A stretch of DNA of 64,000 nt from Denitromonas iodatirespirans (GCF_018524365.1 NZ_JAEKFT010000010.1:62001-126000); one strand, 5' to 3'; counted from the stretch's first letter, positions 44,011 through 52,211 are shown. Program-made: numbers and translations. The notes: generated from the sequence alone by a model not told the origin.

Positions 44011-44922
44011 ATGTCCCGTCTTCTCGCAGCAACACTGGGCAGGCTGGCTCCGCGGTACCGCACCCTGAATCAGTGGGCAGAGGTCTATAAACAGATCCTC
44101 GCCGCCCGCCCCATCAGCGACAAGACAAGGGCGAACCGGCGCTGCGCACAGGCGAGGGTGTTTTCCGAGTTCGGTGATCGCACGATCTCATCCATTCGCC
44201 CGCATGAAGTCGGCGCCATGATCCTCCGCCTGCATGCGCGCTACCCGCAGGCCGCCAAGCGAACGCTGTTCGAGGCGCGCGATATCTTCGACGAAGCGAT
44301 CCACTACGGGTGGCTCGACCGCAACCCGGCCGGACCAATCAAAGCGCCCAGGGTGCGCGTTCGCCGGCGCCGACTGTCGCTTGATCAATGGCAGCAGATC
44401 CATGGCTACGCCGCTGCGAATTTGCCCCCGTGGGTATCTCGAATGATGGTGCTGGCACTGGTGACAGGGCAGCGCAGGTCAGACCTGGTGGCCATGCGCT
44501 TTGATCACATCTGGGATGGGCGTCTGCATGTCGAGCAGGTGAAAACCGGCACACGCATCGCCCTGCCGCTACAGCTGCGCCTGGATGCAATCGGCGTCTC
44601 GCTGGAAGACGCCGTGGATGACTGCCGGGCCTATGCCGCTGGCGATGGTCACCTGCTGCGCAAGCACAACGGCCGCCCGCCCGGCCTGGCATCGCTTTCG
44701 TCGCGGTTCGAAGAATCGCGCGAGGCAGTCATGCAGCATCATGACGACGGGCTCCCCCCGTCCCTGCATGAATGCCGCTCACTGGCAGAGCGCCTGTACC
44801 GCGCGCAGGGCATCGACACCCGGATCCTGCTCGGCCACAAGCATCAATCCATGACCGACCTCTATCACGACGATCGCGGCCTCACCGCCGCCAGCTGGCA
44901 GCTTGTGCATCTGCCAAACTGA
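44011..44922 (+). CDS. Tyrosine recombinase (phage integrase family) inside the tail gene cluster
   Basis: 303 residues. SAM-like N-terminal core-binding domain (LNQWAEVYKQILAARPIS ... IRPHEVGAMILRLH) and a catalytic domain with all residues: Arg155 (VTGQRRSD), Lys178 (VKTGT), His253 and Arg256 (HECRS), His276 (LLGHK) and Tyr285 (MTDLYHDD). It lacks the arm-binding domain of lambda-type integrases, which are about 350 residues. A recombinase within a tail operon is not part of P2 and could act on the adjacent fibre cassette or be a leftover of its acquisition. Confidence 0.88.
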   Translation: MSRLLAATLGRLAPRYRTLNQWAEVYKQILAARPISDKTRANRRCAQARVFSEFGDRTISSIRPHEVGAMILRLHARYPQAAKRTLFEARDIFDEAIHYGWLDRNPAGPIKAPRVRVRRRRLSLDQWQQIHGYAAANLPPWVSRMMVLALVTGQRRSDLVAMRFDHIWDGRLHVEQVKTGTRIALPLQLRLDAIGVSLEDAVDDCRAYAAGDGHLLRKHNGRPPGLASLSSRFEESREAVMQHHDDGLPPSLHECRSLAERLYRAQGIDTRILLGHKHQSMTDLYHDDRGLTAASWQLVHLPN

Positions 44923-44968
44923 CGCGGCTGCTCTTCCCCGCGCAGTCACATCGATCAATGGAGGCATT

Positions 44969-44980
44969 CGCGCGCGCGCG
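44969..44980. promoter_or_regulatory. (CG)6 tract before gene E
   Basis: Twelve alternating C/G bases, 40 bases upstream of the E start, in the gap after the recombinase gene. Suggests that E-T-U-D is transcribed from its own late promoter. Confidence 0.4.
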
Positions 44981-45020
44981 GTGCCATGCTCCGGCACAGA
45001 TCCACGCCAAAGGAGCCCCC

Positions 45021-45341
45021 GTGAAGACCATCACCCTCGAAAAGCCCATCGTCCGCGGCAAGGACGACAAGATCTCCGAGATCACCGAAATCGCCCTGCG
45101 CAAGCCGGCCTCCGGCGAGCTGCGCGGCATCGTCCTGTCCGATCTGCTCAAGATGCATGCCGACGCCACCATGGCCGTGCTGCCGCGCATCTGCGAGCCA
45201 AAGCTCACCCCGCCCGAGGTGGCCGCAATGGACCCGGCCGACCTCTTCGCCTGCGCCGTGGAGATCTCCAATTTTTTGCTACCGACGTCGACGCAGCCGG
45301 CAGATGCATCGACGCAGAACCCGGAATCACCCGCCGAGTAG
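45021..45341 (+). CDS. E: Tail protein E (P2 gpE family)
   Basis: 106 residues from GTG 45021, AAAGGAG upstream. ITLEKPIVRGKDDKISEITEIALRKPASGELRGI is the gpE signature. It is the short product of an overlapping pair and probably a tape-measure chaperone, by analogy with lambda gpG. Confidence 0.92.
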   Translation: MKTITLEKPIVRGKDDKISEITEIALRKPASGELRGIVLSDLLKMHADATMAVLPRICEPKLTPPEVAAMDPADLFACAVEISNFLLPTSTQPADASTQNPESPAE

Positions 45342-45472
45342 AAGACGCCATGGCCGACATCGCCACCGTCTTCCACTGGCCGCCAAGCGAGATGGACCAC
45401 ATGCCGCTGGGCGAACTGCTCGCCTGGCGCCACCGCGCCTGGGAGCGCAACCACGTGGAGGATGAGGACTGA
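45021..45472 (+). CDS. E': Extended tail protein E+E' (by -1 frameshift)
   Basis: The ribosome can shift at T-TTT-TTG (45272-45278) into the -1 frame, which stays open to 45472. The result has about 150 residues (P2 E+E' has 142). The E' part ends IATVFHWPPSEMDHMPLGELLAWRHRAWERNHVEDED, a conserved sequence that has no good start of its own. Its stop overlaps the T start. Confidence 0.85.
45272..45278 (+). promoter_or_regulatory. Programmed -1 frameshift site T TTT TTG
   Basis: In the E frame the codons are AAT TTT TTG; the heptamer is the one used in the P2 E/E' overlap. The frame geometry fits a -1 slip exactly. Confidence 0.85.
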
Positions 45473-47661
45473 TGGCATCGGCCACCGAATCGCTCAAGCT
45501 GCAGGTCCTGTTCGACGCTATCGACAAGCTCTCCGGCCCGCTGCGCGGCATGCGCGGCGGCACCGACCGCCTGTCGCGCGCGCTCAAGGCATCGCGCGAC
45601 GAACTCAAGGGCTTCGAAGCCCAGCAGCGCAAGCTGGACGTCCTCGACAAGACCACCCGCGATCTTGCGGAGAACTCCCGCGCGCTCGACACCAACCGCG
45701 GCAAGCTGCGCGAACTGCGCGACGCCCTCGTCGCAGCCGAGAACCCGTCCAAGAACCTGCGCGAGCAGTACAAGGCCCAGCTGCGCGAGATTCGCCAGCT
45801 TGAACGCCGCAATGAAACCCTCACCCGCAGCCAGGCCGACGTGCGCCGCGAGCTGGAGCGCGCCGGCGTGCCGCTCAACCAGCTCACTCAGCACCAGGCG
45901 CGCCTGCGCAGCCAGATGGCCCGCGCCAACACCGCCATCGACCAGCAAGCCGCGCGGCTCGAAAAGCTGCGCACCGCCCAGCGCAGCTACGACCGCATCA
46001 TGGCCGTGCGCGGCCAGATCGCCGGCACCGGCGCCGGCATGGTCGCCGGTGGTGCTGCCATGGGCGCCCCGGTGCTCGCCGCCATCCGCAACTTCGCCAG
46101 CTTTGAAGACGCCATGCTCGGCGTCGCCCGCCAGGTGCAAGGCGCACGCGACGCCAACGGCCAGCTCACCGCCACCTACTACGAACTGGCCGACGCCATC
46201 CAGGCGCTTTCCACCGACGCCCGCATCGGCCTGGCCACCAACGATGTCGCCGCGCTCATCGAGGCCGGCGCCCGCATGGGCATCGAGGGCAAGGACAACC
46301 TGCTCGCCTTCGCCCGCTCAGCCGCCTACAGCGCCGTAGCATTCGACGCCATGGCCGGCGACATCGGCGAATCCATGGCCCGCATCGCTGGCCTGTACAA
46401 GATCCCCATCGCCAACATCGAGCAGCTCGGCGACACCATCAACTGGCTCGACGACCAAGCGCAGTCCAAGGGCGCCGACATCATCGAGGTCATGAGCCGC
46501 ATCGCCGGTATGAGCCAAACGGTGGGCATGAGCTTCAAGGACGCCGCCGCCCTCGGCAGCACCTTCCTCAGCCTCGGCGCCAGCGCCGAAGTGGCCGCCA
46601 CCGCCTCCAACGCGCTCATCCGCGAGCTGTCCATCGCCGCCAACCAGCCCAATCGATTCCAGGCAGCGCTGCAGTCCATCGGCCTGTCGCCCGACGCCGT
46701 GCAGGCCGGCATGATCAAGGACAGCACCGGCACCATCATGCAGGTGCTCGAAGCCATCAAGGCACTACCCAAGGAACAGCAGCTCTCGGCCACCGTCGGC
46801 CTGTTCGGGAAGGAATACGGCGACGACGTCGCCAAGCTCGCCGAAAACATGGAGGAGTACCGGCGCCAGCTCAAGGTGGCCAACGACGAATCCGCCCGCG
46901 GCTCGCAGCTGCGCGAGGCTGAAGCCCGCGCAAACTCCCTCAACGCCCGCTGGCAAGCCGCCGTCAACCGGCTCTACAACGTCAGCGCCAACGCCGCCGC
47001 CACGCTCAAGGGCAGCATCGTCGGCCTCATCGAAATCGCCGCCGACTGGCTCGACGGGCTCAACGGCTGGATCCAGGCAAATCCGGCGCTGGTCGCCGGC
47101 ATCATGAAGGCCGTGGCCGTGGTCGCCGCGCTGGTGACCGGGTTCGGGGCGCTGGCCCTCGGCCTGGCCGCCGTTCTAGGGCCAATGGCAATCGTCAAGG
47201 TGTCTGTCGCCGTTCTTGGTCCGCTGTTCGCCGGTCTCGCTGGCCCCATCGGCATCGCCGTAGCCGCCATCGCCGGCATCGGCGCCGCTGCCTACGCCGT
47301 CTACGACAACTGGGACCGCATCAAACAGGCCTTCGTCGACGTTTTCAAGTTCATCGGCGACGGCATCAAGCGCTACTTCACCGACAAACTGCAGTGGGCG
47401 CTCGACAAGCTCGACGCCGTCAAACGCTTCGCCGGCAACGCCGTGGATTGGGCCTTCGGCGACGACGAGTCCGCCGCCCCCACCAAGCCCCTGCGCACCC
47501 GCTACGCCAGCGGCAACATCACCACCAACAACCATGTAGCCGTCACCGCCGCGCCCGGCCAGAGCGCCGAAGAAGTCGGCAAGGAAGTCACCCGCCAGCT
47601 CGACGAGCGCGACCGCCGGCAAGGCCGCGCGCGGCGCAGCCGCTATGGAGATATCGACTGA
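45472..47661 (+). CDS. T: Tail tape-measure protein (P2 gpT family)
   Basis: 729 residues (P2 815). N-terminal coiled coil (residues about 10-165), TP901-type core (FEDAMLGVARQVQGARD ... GESMARIAGLYKIPIANIEQLGDTINWLDDQ), hydrophobic helices at about 540-615 and a charged tail. The length sets tail length, so the tail should be slightly shorter than that of P2. Confidence 0.94.
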   Translation: MASATESLKLQVLFDAIDKLSGPLRGMRGGTDRLSRALKASRDELKGFEAQQRKLDVLDKTTRDLAENSRALDTNRGKLRELRDALVAAENPSKNLREQYKAQLREIRQLERRNETLTRSQADVRRELERAGVPLNQLTQHQARLRSQMARANTAIDQQAARLEKLRTAQRSYDRIMAVRGQIAGTGAGMVAGGAAMGAPVLAAIRNFASFEDAMLGVARQVQGARDANGQLTATYYELADAIQALSTDARIGLATNDVAALIEAGARMGIEGKDNLLAFARSAAYSAVAFDAMAGDIGESMARIAGLYKIPIANIEQLGDTINWLDDQAQSKGADIIEVMSRIAGMSQTVGMSFKDAAALGSTFLSLGASAEVAATASNALIRELSIAANQPNRFQAALQSIGLSPDAVQAGMIKDSTGTIMQVLEAIKALPKEQQLSATVGLFGKEYGDDVAKLAENMEEYRRQLKVANDESARGSQLREAEARANSLNARWQAAVNRLYNVSANAAATLKGSIVGLIEIAADWLDGLNGWIQANPALVAGIMKAVAVVAALVTGFGALALGLAAVLGPMAIVKVSVAVLGPLFAGLAGPIGIAVAAIAGIGAAAYAVYDNWDRIKQAFVDVFKFIGDGIKRYFTDKLQWALDKLDAVKRFAGNAVDWAFGDDESAAPTKPLRTRYASGNITTNNHVAVTAAPGQSAEEVGKEVTRQLDERDRRQGRARRSRYGDID

Positions 47662-47840
47662 TGACGAAGGGCATCCTCATTCTCGCCTTCTGGGCCTTTG
47701 GATCAATGATTCTCGGCTATGCGGTTTTCACAAACCCGGGGCATGACGTCAAGTTCGGCCTCCAGTTCCTCGGCTTTACCATGGCCTTTATGCTGCTCGG
47801 CGCGCTGATCACGCTGGCATGCTGGAAACTGTTCAGCTGA
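47661..47840 (+). CDS. Small membrane protein between T and U
   Basis: 59 residues starting at ATG 47661, overlapping the T stop. Two hydrophobic helices (ILILAFWAFGSMILGYAVF and LQFLGFTMAFMLLGALITLACW). No family recognised. A membrane protein in the tail unit may act in superinfection exclusion; this is inference. Confidence 0.65.
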   Translation: MTKGILILAFWAFGSMILGYAVFTNPGHDVKFGLQFLGFTMAFMLLGALITLACWKLFS

Positions 47841-48019
47841 TGGACGATTCAGACCGCGCCACCGCCCACGAAGAACTCCGCCGCGACATCGCCCTGCGCG
47901 AGCGCCGCCCGGAAGGCCCGCCCTACACCGGCCAATGCCACAACTGCGACGCACCCCTGCCGCCGCCCATGCGCTGGTGCGACCCTGACTGCCGCACCGA
48001 CTGGAGCGCCCGCCAATGA
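47840..48019 (+). CDS. Small zinc-ribbon protein
   Basis: 59 residues from the ATG at 47840 (overlaps the previous stop). CHNCDAPLPPPMRWCDPDCRTDW has the C-x2-C ... C-x3-C ribbon of small phage zinc-finger proteins often found before gene U. Function unknown. Confidence 0.7.
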   Translation: MDDSDRATAHEELRRDIALRERRPEGPPYTGQCHNCDAPLPPPMRWCDPDCRTDWSARQ

Positions 48020-48444
48020 TGCTCGCCTACGGACTGTTCGTGTTTGGCCTGCACACCCTCGCCTACAGCGAGTTCCAACGCCAGATGGCCTGGCGCCACC
48101 CCACCGCCAGCCGCGTCGGCGAGCGCCCCACCAGCCAGTACGTGGGGCCGGACGTCGAAACCATTACCCTGCCCGGCACCCTGCACCCCGGCATTGCCGG
48201 CGCTCGCATCAACCTCGACATCCTCGAGGCCATGGCCGACGCCGGCGACGCCTGGCCGCTCATCGACGGCGCCAGCGGCAAGATCTACGGCGCCTACAAG
48301 ATCGTCCGCTTCGAGCACACCGGCAGCGTCCACTTTGCCGATGGCACCCCCCGCAAGATCGACTTCACCCTCACCCTGCAGCGCGAGCCCGACGACGCCG
48401 CCCAGCTCGGCACCATCGACGCCGCCCTGCTCGCCCTGATCTGA
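48016..48444 (+). CDS. U: Tail protein U (P2 gpU family)
   Basis: 142 residues. FVFGLHTLAYSEFQRQMAWRHPTASRVGERPTSQYVGPDVETITLPGTLHPG is diagnostic. Tail terminator or adaptor role. Confidence 0.95.
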   Translation: MMLAYGLFVFGLHTLAYSEFQRQMAWRHPTASRVGERPTSQYVGPDVETITLPGTLHPGIAGARINLDILEAMADAGDAWPLIDGASGKIYGAYKIVRFEHTGSVHFADGTPRKIDFTLTLQREPDDAAQLGTIDAALLALI

Positions 48445-48457
48445 CCCGCATCTGCCA

Positions 48458-49483
48458 ATGACCCGGCCCGCATACCGCCTGCTGCTCGACGGCACCGACA
48501 TCACCACCCGCCTGCAGGGCCGGCTCATCCGCCTCACCCTCGCCGACAACCGCGGCTTCGAAACCGACCAGCTCGACATCGAGCTCGACGACGGCGACGA
48601 CGGCCTGGCCCTCCCCCGGCGCGGAGCCACCGTCGCCCTCCACCTCGGCTGGGCCGGCCAGGCGCTCGAAGACAAGGGCACCTACATCGTCGACGAAATC
48701 GAGCACAGCGGCGCCCCCGACCGCCTCACCATCCACGCCCGCAGCGCAGACCTGCGCACCGGCATCACCACCAAGCGCCAGCGATCGTTCCACGGCCACA
48801 CCGTGGGCGACATCGTGCGCAGCGTCGCCGCCGCCAACGACCTCACCCCCGCCATCGGCGCCGCGCTGGCCAGCATCGCGCTCGAGCACATCGACCAGAC
48901 CGACGAGAGCGACGCCAACCTACTCACCCGCATCGCGCTCGATCTCGACGCCATCACCACCGTCAAGGCCGGCCGCCTGCTATTCGTCAAGGCCGGCCAG
49001 GCCACCACCGCCAGCGGCAAGCCCCTCGACACCGTCACCATCACCCGCGCCAGCGGAGACAACCACCGCTACCACGTCGCCGACCGGGCCGGATACACCG
49101 CAGTGCGCGCCCACTACCACGACAAAGCCAGCGCCACCCAGAAAAGCGTGCTCGTCGGCAACGAGACCATCGACGAAGACGAAGAAAACCCCAACGAACC
49201 CACCGCCGCCAACACCAAGACCCTGCGCCACATCTACGCCAGCGCCGCCAACGCCACCCGCGCCGCCAAGGCCGAATGGCAACGCATCCAGCGCGGCGTA
49301 GCCACCTTCCAGCTCACCCTCGCCACCGGCCGGACGGATCTGTTCCCAGAGATCCCGGTCAAGGTCGCAGGCTTCAAACCCGAGATCGACGACGCCGACT
49401 GGCTCATCACCCGCGCCACCCACACGCTGGACGACAGCGGGCTGATCACGGCGCTGGAGATGGAGTACAAGCCGGAGGGGTAG
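48458..49483 (+). CDS. D: Baseplate hub / late control protein D (P2 gpD family)
   Basis: 341 residues (P2 387). ITTRLQGRLIRLTLADNRGFETDQLDIELDD and RSFHGHTVGDIVRSVAAANDLTPAI identify gpD, the tail hub equivalent to T4 gp27. Last gene of the rightward late cluster. Confidence 0.94.
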   Translation: MTRPAYRLLLDGTDITTRLQGRLIRLTLADNRGFETDQLDIELDDGDDGLALPRRGATVALHLGWAGQALEDKGTYIVDEIEHSGAPDRLTIHARSADLRTGITTKRQRSFHGHTVGDIVRSVAAANDLTPAIGAALASIALEHIDQTDESDANLLTRIALDLDAITTVKAGRLLFVKAGQATTASGKPLDTVTITRASGDNHRYHVADRAGYTAVRAHYHDKASATQKSVLVGNETIDEDEENPNEPTAANTKTLRHIYASAANATRAAKAEWQRIQRGVATFQLTLATGRTDLFPEIPVKVAGFKPEIDDADWLITRATHTLDDSGLITALEMEYKPEG

Positions 49484-49488
49484 GCGGA

Positions 49489-50124
49489 TCAGCCGATGCG
49501 GCCTGTCTGGGCCACCAGCGCGTCAGCACGGCAAAGGCGCAGCAACGCGCGCCTGTCCGGCTCTGAACTGGCAGACAACCAGGCGTCGATCTGATCGAGA
49601 TCCAGAACCACGACGGATCGCTTCTCGTCGCCCGGTTTGTGGAAACGCCGCATCACGGGATGCGCATCGGCATTGACGGTCAGCATCGTGTACGACCAAC
49701 TGGGTGCGTCGTCGCCCCACTGCTTGCGCTCCCACAGCCCCGCCAACGCCATGGGGTGGCCGTCCGCGCGTTGAATACGCCACCACACGGCCTTGCCGCT
49801 CTCGTAGCAGGGTTCGTAGATGGCCTCGGCTGGCACGATGCACAGTTGCCGCTTCTGCCAGGCGTGGCGAAATGAGGGCTTTTCGGCGACGGTCTCCGAC
49901 CTGGCGTTGTACGTCCGCTTTGAGAAGGCTCGATCCTTGGCCCACGCCGGCAACAGGCCGAACGTGCCGAGCACCGAAGATCGAGGTGCGCCGTCTCCTG
50001 GACGGTAGATCAGCGGCCCCGCTCCGCCCGGGTAGATATCCCTGGGCAGGATGTCATCATCAAGTGGCGCGGCGCCGAAGTAGTCGATGCCACGCTTTCC
50101 GACCGGTCGGTAGTTTGAACACAT
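49489..50124 (-). CDS. SOS response-associated peptidase (SRAP / YedK / HMCES family)
   Basis: 211 residues beginning MCSN. The essential Cys2 becomes N-terminal after Met removal and crosslinks abasic sites in single-stranded DNA. Asn73 and Arg75 (YNARSETV), Glu104 (PAEAIYEP) and His162 (MRRFHKP) complete the active site. It is the last gene of a five-gene leftward operon and converges with D, 5 bases apart. It probably protects replicating phage ssDNA. Confidence 0.9.
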   Translation of the reverse strand: MCSNYRPVGKRGIDYFGAAPLDDDILPRDIYPGGAGPLIYRPGDGAPRSSVLGTFGLLPAWAKDRAFSKRTYNARSETVAEKPSFRHAWQKRQLCIVPAEAIYEPCYESGKAVWWRIQRADGHPMALAGLWERKQWGDDAPSWSYTMLTVNADAHPVMRRFHKPGDEKRSVVVLDLDQIDAWLSASSEPDRRALLRLCRADALVAQTGRIG

Positions 50125-50169
50125 GGTGTCATCCTATCGAAGCCTGTTCGGCGGCGCCAAGACGCCGGG

Positions 50170-50376
50170 TCAGTCGCCCGGCTGCCGATTGCTCAGAAAG
50201 TCGCTGGTGTGCCCAGACGGCCCTGTGATCACTCGCGCGGTGTAGTCCAGACGCTCGATCACCGTATGACTCTCGTGTTCCTCCTGTTCCGTCATCTCAT
50301 AGCGCGTCACCACCGGCTTCCCGCTCATCGGATTCACAACGCGAAAGCGATAGACAGTGAATGGATAGCTTGTCAT
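50170..50376 (-). CDS. Small hypothetical protein
   Basis: 68 residues, soluble, beta-rich N-terminus (YPFTVYRFRVVNPMSGKPVVTRYEMTEQE). It lies in the accessory operon, 13 bases after the membrane-protein gene. No family recognised. Confidence 0.65.
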   Translation of the reverse strand: MTSYPFTVYRFRVVNPMSGKPVVTRYEMTEQEEHESHTVIERLDYTARVITGPSGHTSDFLSNRQPGD

Positions 50377-50389
50377 CGTTTTGACCTGC

Positions 50390-51424
50390 TCAGCGCGCTC
50401 CAGCCAACTGCCTCACCGGATCGAGCGGATCTTCATCTATCTTCCGGGCTGACAGCACGCGCGCACCGACCACTGATCCGCGGAGCTCAGCTGCTTCGAT
50501 CTCGAGATGGACCGCCACGCCGCCTTTGCTCCACTCGGCTTCTTGAATCAGCTGCTTTTGGTCGGCCGGCAACTCGAACGGCACCGCAGCCGAGAAGGTT
50601 AGGTTGTCGTCCACACGGGTCACACGAATCGTGAAACCATCGCCACGCGAGGCATCGTTCGCCAAAATCAGGAAGGCCCCAGAGATATCGATCGACTCGG
50701 ACCGAGCGCGCTCATGCTGCGTTATCTCTGCCGCATCTGATGCCTTCAGCGGCACGCCTCGAATTACCGTGGTGTCGTTCGGCTTCAGCGTTTTCAGCAA
50801 CCGGTTAGTGCTCTGTTGGACGTCAGCCTGTGCTTCTTTCAGCACAGGCTGCTGACGGGTCGCATCTGCAAGAATCTGCATTCGCGCAGTCTCTTGTTTC
50901 GACAGTTCGAGCTTTACCTCAGCGTCAACTTCGTTCTGCCGGCTTGCAATCCAGTCCTTCGCTACCACAGTCGTTCCAACTATGGTCGCAATGCCGAGAA
51001 TGGTTACTACTGCCTGGCGTGATGTCATTTTCTCAACCGCCTTCTCCGCCAGAACAGAAAATTGCTTTCCTAGATCCGCAGTGAAGTCCGACGACCCTTC
51101 GCCGACATGGACAATGATCTCAAGGGACTCACGATCTTCGTCGCGCATCTTCTTGAGGTTTGCAGATCCATAGGATATGGCAACAAAGTTCCGATGCAAA
51201 TCCTTCTGAACTTCGAGGAGTGGCCCCATGATTCTCGTGGGGACCGTACTCTTCCAGTCTTTTCCGTCGACCTTTAGATCAAAGCGCGGCCAACCATCGA
51301 ACCTGATATCAAGCCGCTCAGGAATATCGCCTCCACTTGTTGCGTGCTCAAGTAGGCGCCAAGCATCGTCTTCCGAGCGGATGACGGCCAAGAACCGGCC
51401 AGTGCCTTCGATCTGCTCAAACAT
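50390..51424 (-). CDS. Hypothetical single-span membrane protein (accessory operon)
   Basis: 344 residues. Residues 1 to about 130 form a soluble domain (FEQIEGTGRFLAVIRSEDDAWRLLEHA start; RESLEIIVHVGEG). One transmembrane helix is at about 140-158 (VVTILGIATIVGTTVVA), then a predicted coiled coil (NEVDAEVKLELSKQETARMQIL) and a beta-rich C-terminal domain (about 215-330). Base composition is less GC-rich than the late genes. No family recognised. Its position in a lysogen-expressed type of operon fits a lysogenic-conversion or defence gene, which is inference. Confidence 0.7.
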   Translation of the reverse strand: MFEQIEGTGRFLAVIRSEDDAWRLLEHATSGGDIPERLDIRFDGWPRFDLKVDGKDWKSTVPTRIMGPLLEVQKDLHRNFVAISYGSANLKKMRDEDRESLEIIVHVGEGSSDFTADLGKQFSVLAEKAVEKMTSRQAVVTILGIATIVGTTVVAKDWIASRQNEVDAEVKLELSKQETARMQILADATRQQPVLKEAQADVQQSTNRLLKTLKPNDTTVIRGVPLKASDAAEITQHERARSESIDISGAFLILANDASRGDGFTIRVTRVDDNLTFSAAVPFELPADQKQLIQEAEWSKGGVAVHLEIEAAELRGSVVGARVLSARKIDEDPLDPVRQLAGAR

Positions 51425-51425
51425 G

Positions 51426-51719
51426 TCAGTTCATCCCCGCCTTAGCCCGCAGTTCCTGCTGGATGCAGCTCTCAAGGATTTGGTAGCTCCCCCCGATCAC
51501 GCTGGCAACTTGGTCGCAATAGCCCATGACCCGGCTTGGGACAGAGGCCTTCGCGACTCTTTGCTTCGCGCTCTTCTCACTAGATCGGCACGAAGCCTCA
51601 ATCTGGTAGCTGCCGCCAACAGTCGCCGACACTTGGGCGCAGTAGGCGTTGATGTCGTATTCCGCTGCAACGGATGACGTCGCAACCAGCCAAAGAACTA
51701 TTCCGAACCACCTCATCAT
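51426..51719 (-). CDS. Small secreted protein with two Cys-GGSYQI repeats
   Basis: 97 residues. Signal peptide (WFGIVLWLVATSSVAA). The mature part has two copies of Y-C-x-Q-V-x4-G-G-S-Y-Q-I-x2-S-C (AYCAQVSATVGGSYQIEASC and GYCDQVASVIGGSYQILESC), each with two Cys that could form a disulfide. It is exported to the periplasm. It lies 1 base before the membrane protein gene and 12 after the nuclease gene. Confidence 0.75.
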   Translation of the reverse strand: MMRWFGIVLWLVATSSVAAEYDINAYCAQVSATVGGSYQIEASCRSSEKSAKQRVAKASVPSRVMGYCDQVASVIGGSYQILESCIQQELRAKAGMN

Positions 51720-51731
51720 CCCCCCCCAATT

Positions 51732-52211
51732 TCAACGATTCCGCCGCCACTGCCACGGCGGCACCCTGTCCCTGTCCGACCAAAGCCCGCGACCTTCCGC
51801 CCGCGCAGCGTCCTGTAATCCATACAGCGCTGTGTCGGTGGCGTACCTGTCATAAACCCAGGCCATCCCAGCCGAAACCATCCTGGCATTCACGTCGACG
51901 CCATCGCACGACACCCGCGCAACTGTCCGATCGTATCTATCCTGAGTAACCACGTTCAGATCAGCGTCCGCGCCGAAGCACGCGTCAGAGAGCGCCTTCT
52001 TCGCCGCCCTGCCGAACGCCTGCCCAAGCTCAGGAGCGTCAATTTCAGAAAGCCGGACCTTGACCGTTTTCGCCTGTTCAACGAGGCAGGTCAGCGAGTC
52101 GCCATCATGGACCCCTACCACCCGGCACCGAACGTCTGCCCTCGCTGGCTCGACCGCGACGGCGAAGACGAATACCAGGCCAACCCAGACAGCAACATGA
52201 AATCGCGACAC
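51732..52211 (-). CDS. Secreted thermonuclease-like nuclease (SNase family)
   Basis: 159 residues from GTG 52211, chosen because GAGGG lies 8 bases upstream; a GTG at 52235 is the alternative. Signal peptide ends EPARA. Catalytic elements of SNase: VHDGDSLTCLV (Asp), VRLSEIDAPELGQ (Arg, Asp, Glu) and YDRTVARV (second Arg), plus a C-terminal tail RGLWSDRD. It should degrade DNA or RNA in the periplasm. First gene of the leftward accessory operon. Confidence 0.88.
   Translation of the reverse strand: MSRFHVAVWVGLVFVFAVAVEPARADVRCRVVGVHDGDSLTCLVEQAKTVKVRLSEIDAPELGQAFGRAAKKALSDACFGADADLNVVTQDRYDRTVARVSCDGVDVNARMVSAGMAWVYDRYATDTALYGLQDAARAEGRGLWSDRDRVPPWQWRRNR

Noticed and set aside
44011-44922. 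The tyrosine recombinase as the prophage integrase
   Set aside because: It is almost 20 kb from both attachment cores, while the serine recombinase overlaps attR. It may still act on other sites, so I reported it as a separate finding.
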